Positions 37,859-47,361 are shown, counted from the first letter of the stretch. The stretch: 64,000 nt of DNA from Bradyrhizobium sp. RD5-C2 (GCF_019972155.1 NZ_BOVL01000005.1:276746-340745), one strand, 5' to 3'. Numbers and translations: made by a program. The notes: generated from the sequence alone by a model not told the origin.

Positions 37859-37898
37859 GGGATTGGCGGAGCGATGGTCTTTTCGCCAGTCCCTTTTT
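37857..37898 (+). terminator. Riboswitch expression platform: intrinsic terminator
   Basis: A 12-bp stem AAGGGATTGGCG / CGCCAGTCCCTT (37857-37868 and 37884-37895, one G-U pair) ends in a T-run (37894-37898). Its left arm shares bases with the riboswitch P1 stem, giving mutually exclusive folds. It lies 27 bases before the first gene. Confidence 0.88.
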
Positions 37899-37924
37899 GT
37901 GAAGTTTCGCAAGAGGGATCGGCA

Positions 37925-38998
37925 ATGAACAAGTTCTCTTTCTTCCTCCGCTCTGTTGTCACCGGCTGCGCGATCGTGCTCGCGGCCGCGTCCGTCGCTG
38001 ACGCCGCACCAAAGAAAAGCTTCAAGGTCGCCTGGTCGATCTATGTCGGGTGGATGCCGTGGGGCTATGCGGCCGACACCGGCATCGTCAAGAAGTGGGC
38101 CGACAAATACGGCATCGCGATCGAGGTCAAGCAGTTCAACGACTACGTCGAATCGATCAACCAGTACACCGCCGGCGGCTATGATGCCGTCACCATCACC
38201 AACATGGACGCGCTGTCGATTCCGGCGGCAGGTGGTGTCGACACCACCGCGGTCGTGATGGGCGATTTCTCCAACGGCAACGATGCCGTGATCCTCAAGA
38301 ACAAGTCGGATCTCGCCGCGATCAAGGGGCAGACGGTCAATCTGGTCGAGTTCTCGGTGTCGCATTATCTGCTGGCCCGCGCGCTCGAGACCAGCAAGCT
38401 GAGCGAGAAGGACGTCAAGGTCGTCAACACCTCCGATGCCGATATCGCGGCTGCCTACAAGACATCAGACGTCAATGCGGTCGTGACCTGGAATCCGATC
38501 GTGACGGAAATCCTCGGCTCGCCGGATGCTAAGAAGGTGTTCGATTCCTCGCAGATCCCGGGCGAGATCATGGACCTGATGGTGGTCAACACCGCGGTCG
38601 CCAAGGACAATCCGGATTTCGCCAAAGCGCTGGTCGGCATCTGGTATGAGACGCTCTCCAGGATGACGGCGAACGATCCTGCGGCGAAGGCCGCCAAGGA
38701 GGCGATGGCCAAGGCCTCCGGCACCGATCTCGCCGGTTTCGACAGCCAGCTCTCGACCACCAAACTGTTCGACAAGGCAACGGACGCGGAAGCGTTTACC
38801 CGCAGCCAGACCATCGGTGTGACCATGGATCGGGTGCGCAAGTTCCTGTTCGACAAGGACCTGCTCGGCAAGGGCGCGAAATCCGCCGATGCCGTCGGGA
38901 TCGAGCTCGCCGACAAGTCGGTGCTGGGCGACAAGTCGAACGTCAAGCTGCGCTTCGACCCGACCTACATGGACGAAGCCGCCAAAGGCAAGCTCTGA
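37925..38998 (+). CDS. ABC transporter substrate-binding protein, putative guanidine uptake (NitT/TauT family)
   Basis: 357 aa. A signal peptide (about 1-26, ADAAP) precedes a periplasmic-binding fold with VAWSIYVGWMPWGYAADTGIV, YTAGGYDAVTITNMDAL and VNLVEFSVSHYLLARAL. The start MNKFSFFL has AGAGGGA upstream; the frame extends 17 codons further. It is the first gene after a guanidine riboswitch, and similar transporters accompany guanidine carboxylase operons, so it probably captures guanidine. The family homology alone would only say small nitrogen or sulfur compound. Confidence 0.92.
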   Translation: MNKFSFFLRSVVTGCAIVLAAASVADAAPKKSFKVAWSIYVGWMPWGYAADTGIVKKWADKYGIAIEVKQFNDYVESINQYTAGGYDAVTITNMDALSIPAAGGVDTTAVVMGDFSNGNDAVILKNKSDLAAIKGQTVNLVEFSVSHYLLARALETSKLSEKDVKVVNTSDADIAAAYKTSDVNAVVTWNPIVTEILGSPDAKKVFDSSQIPGEIMDLMVVNTAVAKDNPDFAKALVGIWYETLSRMTANDPAAKAAKEAMAKASGTDLAGFDSQLSTTKLFDKATDAEAFTRSQTIGVTMDRVRKFLFDKDLLGKGAKSADAVGIELADKSVLGDKSNVKLRFDPTYMDEAAKGKL

Positions 38999-39030
38999 CC
39001 ACGTAGCATTGCTTCGAGCAGGAGCCGGAC

Positions 39031-39849
39031 ATGCGACTTGTGAACATACGGCCGGGACGGCAGATGCGATTCTATCTGCTCGCGCTGCCGTTCCTGTTGG
39101 TCGCAATCGCCTACTTCGCCGGCTCCAGCGCGCGGCTCGCGCAAAACCCGAACGACAAGCTGCTGCCGGCGCTGCCCAACATGGTACAGGCCGTCAAGCA
39201 GATGGCATTCGAGGTCGACCCGCGCACCGGCAGCTATCTGATGGCGACCGACACCGTTGCCAGCCTGGGGCGGCTGGGGTCGGCGCTGGCGGTCTCGACG
39301 GTGGCGGCGCTCGTTCTCGGCATCGTGATCGGACTGTTGCCGGGCGCCAACGCCCTGCTCGGGCCCTTCGTGTCGGTCACCTCGATGGTGCCGCCCCTGG
39401 CATTGTTGCCGATCCTGTTCATCGTGATGGGCCTCGGCGAGAACTCGAAGATCGCGCTGATCGTGATCGGGACATTACCCTGCATGATCCGCGACCTCGC
39501 CATGAAGGTGCAGGAGCTGCCGCGCGAGCAGATCGTCAAGGCGCAGACACTCGGCGCCTCGACTTGGCAGATCGCGCTGCGCATCGCGATGCCGCAAACC
39601 CTGCCGCGGCTGATCGACGTGCTGCGGCTGCAGCTCGGCCCGGCCTGGCTGTTCCTGATCGCGGCCGAGGCGATCGCCTCCGACTCCGGGCTCGGCTACC
39701 GGATCTTCCTGGTGCGCCGCTATCTCGCGATGGACGTCATCATCCCCTATGTCGCCTGGATCACGCTGCTGGCTTTCCTGATCGATGTCGCCCTGCGCGT
39801 CCTGCAGCGCAGGCTGTTTCCCTGGTTTGCGTCGGTGAGGGCGGAATGA
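39031..39849 (+). CDS. ABC transporter permease, putative guanidine uptake
   Basis: 272 aa with about six membrane helices. The cytoplasmic EAA loop is VKAQTLGASTWQIALRIAMPQ, the ATPase-docking signature of the NitT/TauT permease family. It follows the binding-protein gene by 32 bases and its TGA overlaps the ATPase start (ATGA). Confidence 0.92.
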   Translation: MRLVNIRPGRQMRFYLLALPFLLVAIAYFAGSSARLAQNPNDKLLPALPNMVQAVKQMAFEVDPRTGSYLMATDTVASLGRLGSALAVSTVAALVLGIVIGLLPGANALLGPFVSVTSMVPPLALLPILFIVMGLGENSKIALIVIGTLPCMIRDLAMKVQELPREQIVKAQTLGASTWQIALRIAMPQTLPRLIDVLRLQLGPAWLFLIAAEAIASDSGLGYRIFLVRRYLAMDVIIPYVAWITLLAFLIDVALRVLQRRLFPWFASVRAE

Positions 39850-40679
39850 GCGCGATCCGGTTCGACGACGTCTGGAAGGAATACGGCGACCACATCGTGC
39901 TCGAACGTATCACGATGGAGGTCGAGCCGCGCGCGTTCATTGCACTGGTTGGTCCGTCCGGCTGCGGCAAGACCACGCTGCTGCGGATGCTGCTCGGTGA
40001 GGAGCAGCCGAGCCGCGGCCAGATCACGGTCGACGGCAAGCCGTTGCGGGCCGAGCCGGATGCCGATCGCGGCGTGGTGTTCCAGCGCTACTCGGTGTTT
40101 CCGCATCTGACCGTGCTGCAAAACGTCTTGCTCGGCCGCGAACTGCGCGACGCCAAATTCACGGCCCGGCTGTTCGGCGCCGCGCGGCGCGCCGCCACCG
40201 ACGAGGCCATGGCGCTGCTCGCCGAGGTCGGGCTCGCCGGTCAGGAGAGCAAATACCCGTCGGCGCTGTCGGGCGGCATGCAACAGCGCCTCGCACTGGC
40301 GCAGGCGATCATGCGTGGCCCAAAGATCCTGCTGCTCGACGAGCCGTTCGGCGCGCTCGACCCGGGGATTCGCGCCGACATTCATCTGCTGATGAAGCGG
40401 CTCTGGAACGAGACCCATCTCACGGTCGTGATGGTGACGCATGACCTCAGCGAGGCGTTCGGGCTCGCGACCCGCGTGATCGCGCTGGAGCGGCAGCGCA
40501 ACCGGCCGGAGGAGCGCGAGCGCTACGGCGCCACGGTGTCGCGCGACCTCGAGATTTTCCCACGCCGCAGCGCCGAGCTGCGGTCGTCGGTTCAACCAGC
40601 TCCGACCGGGACGACCCGGTCAGACCAGGAGCATCAGCCGGGACGGCCCGGCGCTCTCGTCTTGAAGGAGCAACCATGA
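39846..40679 (+). CDS. ABC transporter ATP-binding protein, putative guanidine uptake
   Basis: 277 aa. Walker A GPSGCGKTT, Q-loop VVFQRYSVFPHLTVLQNV, signature LSGGMQQRLALAQ, Walker B LLLDEPFGALD and switch His in VMVTHD are all intact. The last ~45 residues form a polar tail beyond the usual fold, with RSDQEHQPGRPGALVL. The start overlaps the permease stop and the stop overlaps the next start (both ATGA), so the operon is tightly coupled. Confidence 0.93.
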   Translation: MSAIRFDDVWKEYGDHIVLERITMEVEPRAFIALVGPSGCGKTTLLRMLLGEEQPSRGQITVDGKPLRAEPDADRGVVFQRYSVFPHLTVLQNVLLGRELRDAKFTARLFGAARRAATDEAMALLAEVGLAGQESKYPSALSGGMQQRLALAQAIMRGPKILLLDEPFGALDPGIRADIHLLMKRLWNETHLTVVMVTHDLSEAFGLATRVIALERQRNRPEERERYGATVSRDLEIFPRRSAELRSSVQPAPTGTTRSDQEHQPGRPGALVLKEQP

Positions 40680-41521
40680 TCCTCACCGAGGAACAGAAGG
40701 CCGAGATCGCGGCGCACACCCGACGCTACAACGAGCTGAAAGCCGCGGGGCAGGAGCATGCGCCGCGTGCGTTGCCGGCGCCGACTGCGCGCGACGCCGT
40801 GCCGATTGCGACTGACGCGATCATTCATCGCGAAACGATACCGGCCGGCTGGTACTGGACCACGCGACTGAACCGCGGCGACACGCTGCGCATCGTCAAT
40901 ACGTCGGGGACATCGACCGTCAGCCTGCTCGCTTGGAACAGCGCCGACACCACTGAGCGGCTCAGTCACGCCGACACCATCAAGGTGCAGTGGGCGGCGC
41001 GGCTGCAGAAGGGCCGCGTGCTGCTCTCGGACATGGGGCGTGCGCTGCTCGGCATCACCGAGGACAGCAGTGCCGCGCATGATGCGGTGGTCGGCGGCTC
41101 GACGGCTGCGACCAACCTGGCGAAATACGGCGACGGTAATTTCCGCAACACACGCGACAATTTCATCCTGGCCGCGGCGAAGCTCGGGCTCGATCGCCGT
41201 GACGTGCATCCCTGCGTCAGCTTCTTTGCACCGGTCGCGATCGACGCGGACGGCAAGTTTGTCTGGCCCGACGCGCGCCGGCAAAAGGGTGATTTCGTCG
41301 ATCTGCGCGCAGAAATCGATCTGCTGGTCGCGTTGTCGAACTGCCCGCATCCGCTCGATCCCGCGGAAAGCTATCCGCGAGCGAGCGTGGAGGTCGTCCG
41401 CTACCGCGCGAGCGCGCCCGCCGCCGATGATCTGTGCCGTACCGCGACGGCCGAGGCGATCCGCGCCTATCAGAACAACGCGCTGTATCTCGGCGAGATG
41501 AGCGAAGGAGCCGTGCGATGA
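40676..41521 (+). CDS. Carboxyguanidine deiminase subunit / urea-carboxylase-associated protein (DUF1989)
   Basis: 281 aa. A DUF1989-family protein of the type once called urea amidolyase-associated protein 1, with ETIPAGWYWTTRLNRGDTLRI, LLSDMGRALLGITEDSSAAHD and VSFFAPVAIDADGKFVW. In guanidine users two such proteins form a deiminase that turns carboxyguanidine into allophanate. Where its partner has cysteines after the HD motif this one has HDAVVGGSTAAT, so it probably lacks that metal site. It could be CgdA or CgdB in published naming; I leave the symbol open. Confidence 0.88.
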   Translation: MILTEEQKAEIAAHTRRYNELKAAGQEHAPRALPAPTARDAVPIATDAIIHRETIPAGWYWTTRLNRGDTLRIVNTSGTSTVSLLAWNSADTTERLSHADTIKVQWAARLQKGRVLLSDMGRALLGITEDSSAAHDAVVGGSTAATNLAKYGDGNFRNTRDNFILAAAKLGLDRRDVHPCVSFFAPVAIDADGKFVWPDARRQKGDFVDLRAEIDLLVALSNCPHPLDPAESYPRASVEVVRYRASAPAADDLCRTATAEAIRAYQNNALYLGEMSEGAVR

Positions 41522-42156
41522 CCATACAGTTCGCTCAGTCCCGCGGCCGCATCGTTCTCGACGTGGAAATTCCCGCGCGCAAGCCGTGGTCCGCCGTCAT
41601 CCGCAAGGGGCAGACGCTGCGGATCACGGATACCCATGGCCAGCAGGCGGTCGATACGCTGTTCTATCGCGCCGACGACTTTGGCGAGCGCTATAGCGGC
41701 CAGGATACGTTGCGAGCGCAAGGCTCGGCCTATGTCGGGCTCGGCACCAGGATCATGTCCAATGAAGGCCGGGCGATGCTTCGCGTTACCGCTGACAGTT
41801 GCGGCCTGCACGACACCTCGGCGGGCGCCTGCTCCTGCGAGAGCAACACCGTGCGGTTCGGGCACCAGACCCGCTACCAGCACGCCTGCCGCGAGAACTT
41901 TGTGCTGGAAGCTGCGAAATACGGCATGTCGAAGCGCGACATCGTGCCGAACTTGAACTTCTTCATGAACGTGCCGATCGATCCCGCCGGCAATTTCACC
42001 GTGGTCGACGGCGTCTCCAAACCGGGCGACGCCATCGAACTGGTGGCCGAGATGGACGTGCTGTGCCTGATCTCGAACTGCCCGCAGATCAACAATCCCT
42101 GCAACGGCTTCTTCCCGACGCCGGTGCAGGTCACGATCTTCGAGCCGGAGGCGTGA
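41518..42156 (+). CDS. Carboxyguanidine deiminase subunit / urea-carboxylase-associated protein (DUF1989) with Cys cluster
   Basis: 212 aa, paralogous to the preceding gene. Motifs are IRKGQTLRITDTHGQQAVDTL, IMSNEGRAMLRVTADSCGLHD and the likely zinc-binding HDTSAGACSCESN, then NLNFFMNVPIDPAGNF and SNCPQINNPCNGF. The retained cysteines suggest this is the metal-binding, catalytic subunit. The start is the ATG at 41518 overlapping the preceding stop; GAAGGAG lies upstream. It precedes the carboxylase by 3 bases. Confidence 0.9.
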   Translation: MTIQFAQSRGRIVLDVEIPARKPWSAVIRKGQTLRITDTHGQQAVDTLFYRADDFGERYSGQDTLRAQGSAYVGLGTRIMSNEGRAMLRVTADSCGLHDTSAGACSCESNTVRFGHQTRYQHACRENFVLEAAKYGMSKRDIVPNLNFFMNVPIDPAGNFTVVDGVSKPGDAIELVAEMDVLCLISNCPQINNPCNGFFPTPVQVTIFEPEA

Positions 42157-42159
42157 GGC

Positions 42160-45100
42160 ATGTTCAGCAAAGTCCTGATTGCCAACCGCGGCGAGATCGC
42201 CGGGCGGATCGGCAGAACGTTGCATCGCATGGGCATCGGCTCGGTCGCGATTTATTCCGACGCCGACCGCTTCACGCGGCCGGTGCTGGAGGCCGACGAG
42301 GCGGTGCGCATTGGTCCGGCGCCGGCGGCCGAGAGCTATCTCAACGTCGATGCGATCATGGCGGCGTGCATTGCGACGGGCGCGCAGGCGGTGCATCCCG
42401 GTTACGGCTTCCTGTCGGAGAATCGCCGCTTTGCCGAGAGGCTCGCCGAGCACGGCATCAAGTTCATCGGGCCGCGGCCTGAGCATCTCGACGCCTTCGG
42501 CCTCAAGCACCGTGCGCGAGAGATCGCCGAGCAAAGCGGCGTGCCACTGTTGCCGGGCTCCGGCCTCCTCGAGACAATCGACGAGGCGCTGCAACAGGCG
42601 GAAGCCATCGGCTTCCCGGTGATGCTGAAGAGCACGGCCGGCGGCGGCGGCATCGGCATGCAGCTCTGCCACGACATGGCGACGCTGCGCGAGCGGTTTG
42701 AATCGGTGCAGCGCACGGCGCGCGCGAGCTTCGGTGATGCCCGGGTCTATCTCGAACGGTTCGTCGCCCAAGCCCGCCACATCGAGGTGCAGATTTTCGG
42801 CAACGGCAAGGGCGATGTGGTCGCGCTCGGCGAACGCGATTGCTCGCTGCAACGGCGCAACCAGAAGGTCTTTGAGGAGACCCCCGCGCCGGGCGTCTCC
42901 GCCGAGATCAGGCAACGGCTGCACGCGGCCGCGGTCTCGCTCGCCAAGGCGGTCGCGTACGAGTCCGCCGGCACGGTGGAGTTCATCTACGACGTCGCGC
43001 GCGAGGACTTCTATTTCCTCGAGGTCAACACCCGTCTCCAGGTCGAGCATCCCGTCACCGAGCAGGTCACCGGCGTCGACCTCGTCGAATGGATGATCCG
43101 GCAGGCGGCCGGCGAGGACGTGCTCGGCCGGGCCGGCACGCTGACGCCGAAGGGCGCGGCGATCGAGGTGCGGCTCTATGCCGAAAATCCGGGCGCGGGT
43201 TTCCGCCCAAGCGCGGGCCGGTTGACGCAGGTCAGCTTTTCACCGGACGCGCGGATCGACGGCTGGATCGAGACCGGCACCGAGGTGTCGCCGTTCTACG
43301 ATCCGATGCTGGCCAAGATCATCGTTTCGGCCGAGACGCGCGAGGCCGCGATCGCAAAGCTGACGCAGGCGCTGGATGACACGGTGGTCGCCGGGATCGA
43401 GACCAATCTCGACTATCTCCGCGCGATCGCTGCGTCCGATGTGTTCCGGAGCGGGCAGGTCGCGACCAGCGTGCTCGGCGCTTTCGCCTATCGCCCGCGC
43501 ACCATCGACGTCGTCGCGCCGGGTGCGCAGAGCGGGGTGCAGGAATTGCCCGGCCGGCTGCATCTCTGGCATGTCGGCGTGCCGCCCAGCGGCCCGATGG
43601 ACGAGCGATCGTTCCGCCTCGCCAACCGCGTGGTCGGCAATCCTGAAGTAACTACCGCGCTGGAGCTGACCGTCAACGGGCCGACCCTGCGCTTCAATAC
43701 CGATGCGATCGTCGCGCTCTCGGGTGCGCAGATGAAGGCGTCGCTCGACGGCACCGATGTCGGCTATGACGAGCCGGTCGCGGTGCGCGCCGGCCAGACG
43801 CTCGTCATCGGCAGCATCAAGGGCCCGGGCCAGCGCGCGTATCTCGCCGTGCGTGGCGGCATCGATGTGCCGGAGATCCTGGGCTCGCGCGCCGTGTTCG
43901 CGCTCGGCGCGTTCGGCGGCCATGCGACGGGCTCGCTCAAGGCCGGCGATGTGCTGCATATCGGTGCCGAGACGTCAGACCTTGCGGCGCCGCGGCGCGC
44001 TGCGGAGGACGAGCGGCCGGAGCTGACTTCGGCGTGGCAGATCGGCGTGGTCTACGGCCCGCATGGTGCACCGGACTTCTTTCTCGACGAGGACATCGAA
44101 ACGCTGTTTGCGTCGAGCTATGAGGTGCATTTCAACAGTGCCCGCACCGGCGTGCGGCTGATCGGTCCGAAGCCGAGCTGGGCCCGCGCCGACGGCGGCG
44201 AGGCCGGGCTACATCCGTCGAACATCCACGACAATGCCTATGCGGTCGGCTCGATCGATTTCACCGGCGACATGCCGATCATTCTGGGGCCGGATGGACC
44301 AAGTCTCGGCGGCTTCGTCTGTCCGGCGGTCGTCGCGCGCGACGAACTGTGGAAGGTCGGCCAGCTCAAACCCGGCGACACGGTTCGCTTCGTTCCGGCC
44401 AGACGCGACGATCCGGTTGCCGGCCCCACGGTGCTGCGCGCGCCCGAACTCGGCTCGGCCATCATCGGGCGCCATGATGATGGCCCGATCCCCGTGGTGT
44501 ACCGCCGCGCCGGTGACGACAATCTGCTGGTCGAATACGGCCCGATGGAGCTCGACATCGCGCTGCGGCTGCGCGTCCATGTGCTGGCGCAGGCGCTGGA
44601 GGATGCGAGGCTCGGCGGCCTGATCGACCTCACGCCTGGCATCCGCTCGCTGCAGATCCATTATGACGGCACCGCGCTGTCGCGAACGAAGCTGCTCGAT
44701 GTGCTCAGGCGGATCGAGCGCGAACTGCCTAATGTCGACGCCATGCGGGTGCCGAGCCGCACCGTGCATCTGCCGCTGTCGTGGCGCGATCCAGAGGCTG
44801 AGCTGGCGATGCGCAAGTATCAGGAGCTGGTCCGCGCGGATGCGCCGTGGTGTCCGTCGAATGTCGAGTTCATCCGCCGCATCAACGGGCTCGGCAGCGA
44901 GGACGATGTCCGCCGCATCGTGTTCGACGCCGATTATTTCGTGCTCGGCCTCGGCGACGTCTATCTCGGCGCGCCGGTGGCAACCCCGCTCGATCCGCGG
45001 CATCGCCTCGTGACCACGAAGTACAATCCGGCACGGACCTGGACGCCGGAGAACGCGGTCGGAATCGGCGGCGCCTATATGTGCATCTACGGCATGGAAG

Positions 45101-45702
45101 GGCCGGGCGGCTACCAGCTGTTCGGCCGCACCATCCAGGTCTGGAACACATGGCGCACGACGCGGGTGTTCGAGCCAGGCCATCCCTGGCTGCTGCGGTT
45201 CTTCGACAAGATCCGCTTCTTCCCGGTCGATGCCGATGAGCTCTTGGACGCACGCGCCGCATTCCCGCATGGGCAATACGACATCAGGATCGAGCAGGGC
45301 GAGTTCTCCTACGCCGACTACGCGAAGTCCTTGGCCGACGCGCAGCCGTCGATCGCGGCATTCAAGGCGACGCAGCAGGCCGCGTTCGATGCCGAGCGTC
45401 AGCGCTGGCGCGAGATGAAGCTCGACGAGACGCCGGCGGAATCGATCGATGCGAGCGTCGCAACGACCGGCATTCCTGACGGCCAGGTCGGCGCCTTCTC
45501 GGAAGTGCCCGGCAACATCTGGAAGATCCTGGTCGAGGAGGGTGCAAAAGTCGCAGCCGGCGACGTGCTTGCCATCATCGAGTCCATGAAGATGGAGATC
45601 AGTGTGCACGCGCCGAGCGCGGGCCGCATTGCGTCGGTGCCGGTCAAGCCCGGCCAGACGTTGCGCGCGGGCGATGTGGTGGCGTTGATCCGGCCGGAGT
45701 AG
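42160..45702 (+). CDS. Biotin-dependent guanidine carboxylase (urea carboxylase family)
   Basis: 1180 aa with three parts. The biotin carboxylase (about 1-445) has FSKVLIANRGEIAGRI, HPGYGFLSEN, the ATP loop KSTAGGGGIGMQ and EVNTRLQVEHPVTE. The carboxyltransferase (about 455-1085) is built of KipA/KipI-like halves. The C-terminal biotinyl domain has the acceptor Lys1144 in ESMKMEIS. It adds CO2 to guanidine (or urea) using ATP and bicarbonate. Guanidine is inferred from the riboswitch and the two deiminase genes. No allophanate hydrolase is fused or adjacent. Confidence 0.93.
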   Translation: MFSKVLIANRGEIAGRIGRTLHRMGIGSVAIYSDADRFTRPVLEADEAVRIGPAPAAESYLNVDAIMAACIATGAQAVHPGYGFLSENRRFAERLAEHGIKFIGPRPEHLDAFGLKHRAREIAEQSGVPLLPGSGLLETIDEALQQAEAIGFPVMLKSTAGGGGIGMQLCHDMATLRERFESVQRTARASFGDARVYLERFVAQARHIEVQIFGNGKGDVVALGERDCSLQRRNQKVFEETPAPGVSAEIRQRLHAAAVSLAKAVAYESAGTVEFIYDVAREDFYFLEVNTRLQVEHPVTEQVTGVDLVEWMIRQAAGEDVLGRAGTLTPKGAAIEVRLYAENPGAGFRPSAGRLTQVSFSPDARIDGWIETGTEVSPFYDPMLAKIIVSAETREAAIAKLTQALDDTVVAGIETNLDYLRAIAASDVFRSGQVATSVLGAFAYRPRTIDVVAPGAQSGVQELPGRLHLWHVGVPPSGPMDERSFRLANRVVGNPEVTTALELTVNGPTLRFNTDAIVALSGAQMKASLDGTDVGYDEPVAVRAGQTLVIGSIKGPGQRAYLAVRGGIDVPEILGSRAVFALGAFGGHATGSLKAGDVLHIGAETSDLAAPRRAAEDERPELTSAWQIGVVYGPHGAPDFFLDEDIETLFASSYEVHFNSARTGVRLIGPKPSWARADGGEAGLHPSNIHDNAYAVGSIDFTGDMPIILGPDGPSLGGFVCPAVVARDELWKVGQLKPGDTVRFVPARRDDPVAGPTVLRAPELGSAIIGRHDDGPIPVVYRRAGDDNLLVEYGPMELDIALRLRVHVLAQALEDARLGGLIDLTPGIRSLQIHYDGTALSRTKLLDVLRRIERELPNVDAMRVPSRTVHLPLSWRDPEAELAMRKYQELVRADAPWCPSNVEFIRRINGLGSEDDVRRIVFDADYFVLGLGDVYLGAPVATPLDPRHRLVTTKYNPARTWTPENAVGIGGAYMCIYGMEGPGGYQLFGRTIQVWNTWRTTRVFEPGHPWLLRFFDKIRFFPVDADELLDARAAFPHGQYDIRIEQGEFSYADYAKSLADAQPSIAAFKATQQAAFDAERQRWREMKLDETPAESIDASVATTGIPDGQVGAFSEVPGNIWKILVEEGAKVAAGDVLAIIESMKMEISVHAPSAGRIASVPVKPGQTLRAGDVVALIRPE

Positions 45703-45746
45703 ATTCGGCCGCGTCGATCTGCTGCGGTCCTGTCTCCGTCATTGCG

Positions 45747-46376
45747 CTATGGGGGACGATCGGACGGAAGCCGACAGCGCCACGCCTCGTCGGCAAGGAG
45801 CCGGCGCTGTCGGTCGGCGATGGCAGGCCATCCGGAGCGTACCACGCTGAGGACCGCAGCGTCGGCGGATGGACCTTCATCGCAGGCAAAATAGGCGCGA
45901 AGCCGTCCCTCGCAGTGGAAGCCGAGGCCGGTATAGAGCTCGAGCGTACGCCGCAGGCGCCAATCCAGATGCACCTCGGCCCGCTCCACGGCGAGCACCT
46001 CGAAGGCATACCGCGTCATGAGATGCGCGACATGGCTGATGAGCAGGACCTCGTCCAATCGTCCGCTGCTCCAGATCGGTGCAAGCGTCGCCCGCTTCTC
46101 CTCCGGCTCGAGCGCGGCGAAAGCGGTAAGCCCGATGATGTCGCCTGACCCGGCGTCCTCGATCGCGAACGCGGCCGTGTCGTTCGCGCAGCTCAGCGTG
46201 GCTGCCATGCGCGCGGCCGCCGCCTGGCCGGAGCCGCCGCGATCGAGCTGCCGAAGCATGCCGGCGTCCCCGAGCGGTTTGACCCGCGCGATCTCGGAGC
46301 CGTGGATCCTGTTCAGCAGGATGCGGTCGGTGGCCAAGGCGGCATCCAAGGCGGCATGGCTGTCTGCGAATTGCAT
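45747..46376 (-). CDS. GNAT-family N-acetyltransferase
   Basis: 209 aa. The fold is visible as AFAIEDAGSGDIIGLTAFAAL, APIWSSGRLDEVLLISHVAH, LAVERAEVHLDWRLRRTLELYTGLGFHCEGRLRAYF, the RimJ/RimL-like layout with the acetyl-CoA region. The C-terminal tail (RQRRLLADEAWRCRLPSD) is extra. The substrate is unknown. It is divergent from a LysR gene 68 bases away. The pair sits between the carboxylase gene and a degenerate copy of its 3' end. Confidence 0.8.
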   Translation of the reverse strand: MQFADSHAALDAALATDRILLNRIHGSEIARVKPLGDAGMLRQLDRGGSGQAAAARMAATLSCANDTAAFAIEDAGSGDIIGLTAFAALEPEEKRATLAPIWSSGRLDEVLLISHVAHLMTRYAFEVLAVERAEVHLDWRLRRTLELYTGLGFHCEGRLRAYFACDEGPSADAAVLSVVRSGWPAIADRQRRLLADEAWRCRLPSDRPP

Positions 46377-46444
46377 GCCCTATTGACGCATCGAACCAAC
46401 ATGCCGTCAAATGACCGGAATGGCAGTTCATATGCGGATTGGTC

Positions 46445-47359
46445 ATGTCCCTGAATCCGAGACACGTTGACCTGTTTCGCGAGGTCGTGCGTCACAACGG
46501 AATAACCAAGGCGGCCCTGAGCCTGCGGATCGGGCAGCCCTTCGTCAGTCGCGCCATCGCGCGGCTGGAGCGCGAGATCGGCTTCGCGCTGTTCGAACGC
46601 GGGCGCGGCGGCGTCACGTTGACGCCGGAAGGCGAGATCTTCCTGCATGAGGTGGAGCGCAACCAGGCCGGGCTGGAGTATCTGGCGCGTGCGGCGCGCG
46701 GCATTCGCGCGCGGGGCAGCGGCACGCTGAGGATCGCCTGCCTTCCGGCATTCACCTATTCGCTGATGCCGCGGATCGTCAGCAGCTTCTCCAGGAAGAA
46801 CCCCGGCATCATGCTGTCGGTCGCCGTGCACAGCCCTGAACGGGTCTGGAGCCTGGTTGCTGCGGGCCAGTGCGATGTCGGGCTGGCGCGACCCCAGTCG
46901 GGTTTTGCAGCGGTCGACGACGAACTGCTGATGACGACCGATGCCATCTGCGTGCTACCGCGTCAGCACCGGCTTCGGTCCAAGCGATTGATCATGCCAA
47001 AGGACCTGCACGGCGAGGCGATGATTGCGCCTGCCCCAGGCGCGCCGCATCGATCGCGCCTCGAACGCGCCTTCGAAGACGCCGGAGTCGTGGTCAGAAC
47101 GGTGGCGGAGATTCAGTACAGCATGCAGCGCTGCGCGCTGGTTGCGCAGGGGCTGGGCTTCTCGATCGTCGATCCCGTCGTGGCGCGGGATTTTGCCAGC
47201 GCCCGGATCGTGCTCAAGCCGTTCACGCCGCGGCTGGAGATCACCACTGTACTGCTGTTTCCGTCGCAACGGCCGCGCAGCCGTCTTGCGCTCGAATTCT
47301 GCGACCTGGTTCGCGCCGAGACCGCTGAGTACAGGAAGCCCGCGCGCGCTCCGGCCTGA
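46445..47359 (+). CDS. LysR-family transcriptional regulator
   Basis: 304 aa. The N-terminal DNA-binding domain is MSLNPRHVDLFREVVRHNGI followed by PFVSRAIARLEREIGFALFE and GGVTLTPEGEIFL. The effector domain has LRIACLPAFTYSLMPRIVSSF. The ATG at 46445 is preferred over a TTG two codons earlier. It is divergent from the GNAT gene and probably regulates it. The effector is unknown. Confidence 0.9.
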   Translation: MSLNPRHVDLFREVVRHNGITKAALSLRIGQPFVSRAIARLEREIGFALFERGRGGVTLTPEGEIFLHEVERNQAGLEYLARAARGIRARGSGTLRIACLPAFTYSLMPRIVSSFSRKNPGIMLSVAVHSPERVWSLVAAGQCDVGLARPQSGFAAVDDELLMTTDAICVLPRQHRLRSKRLIMPKDLHGEAMIAPAPGAPHRSRLERAFEDAGVVVRTVAEIQYSMQRCALVAQGLGFSIVDPVVARDFASARIVLKPFTPRLEITTVLLFPSQRPRSRLALEFCDLVRAETAEYRKPARAPA

Positions 47360-47361
47360 CC

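Noticed and set aside
38889..40679. 596-codon frame joining antisense-like residues to the ATPase
   Set aside because: The first 319 codons overlap the binding-protein end and the permease in another frame; the ATPase starts at 39846.
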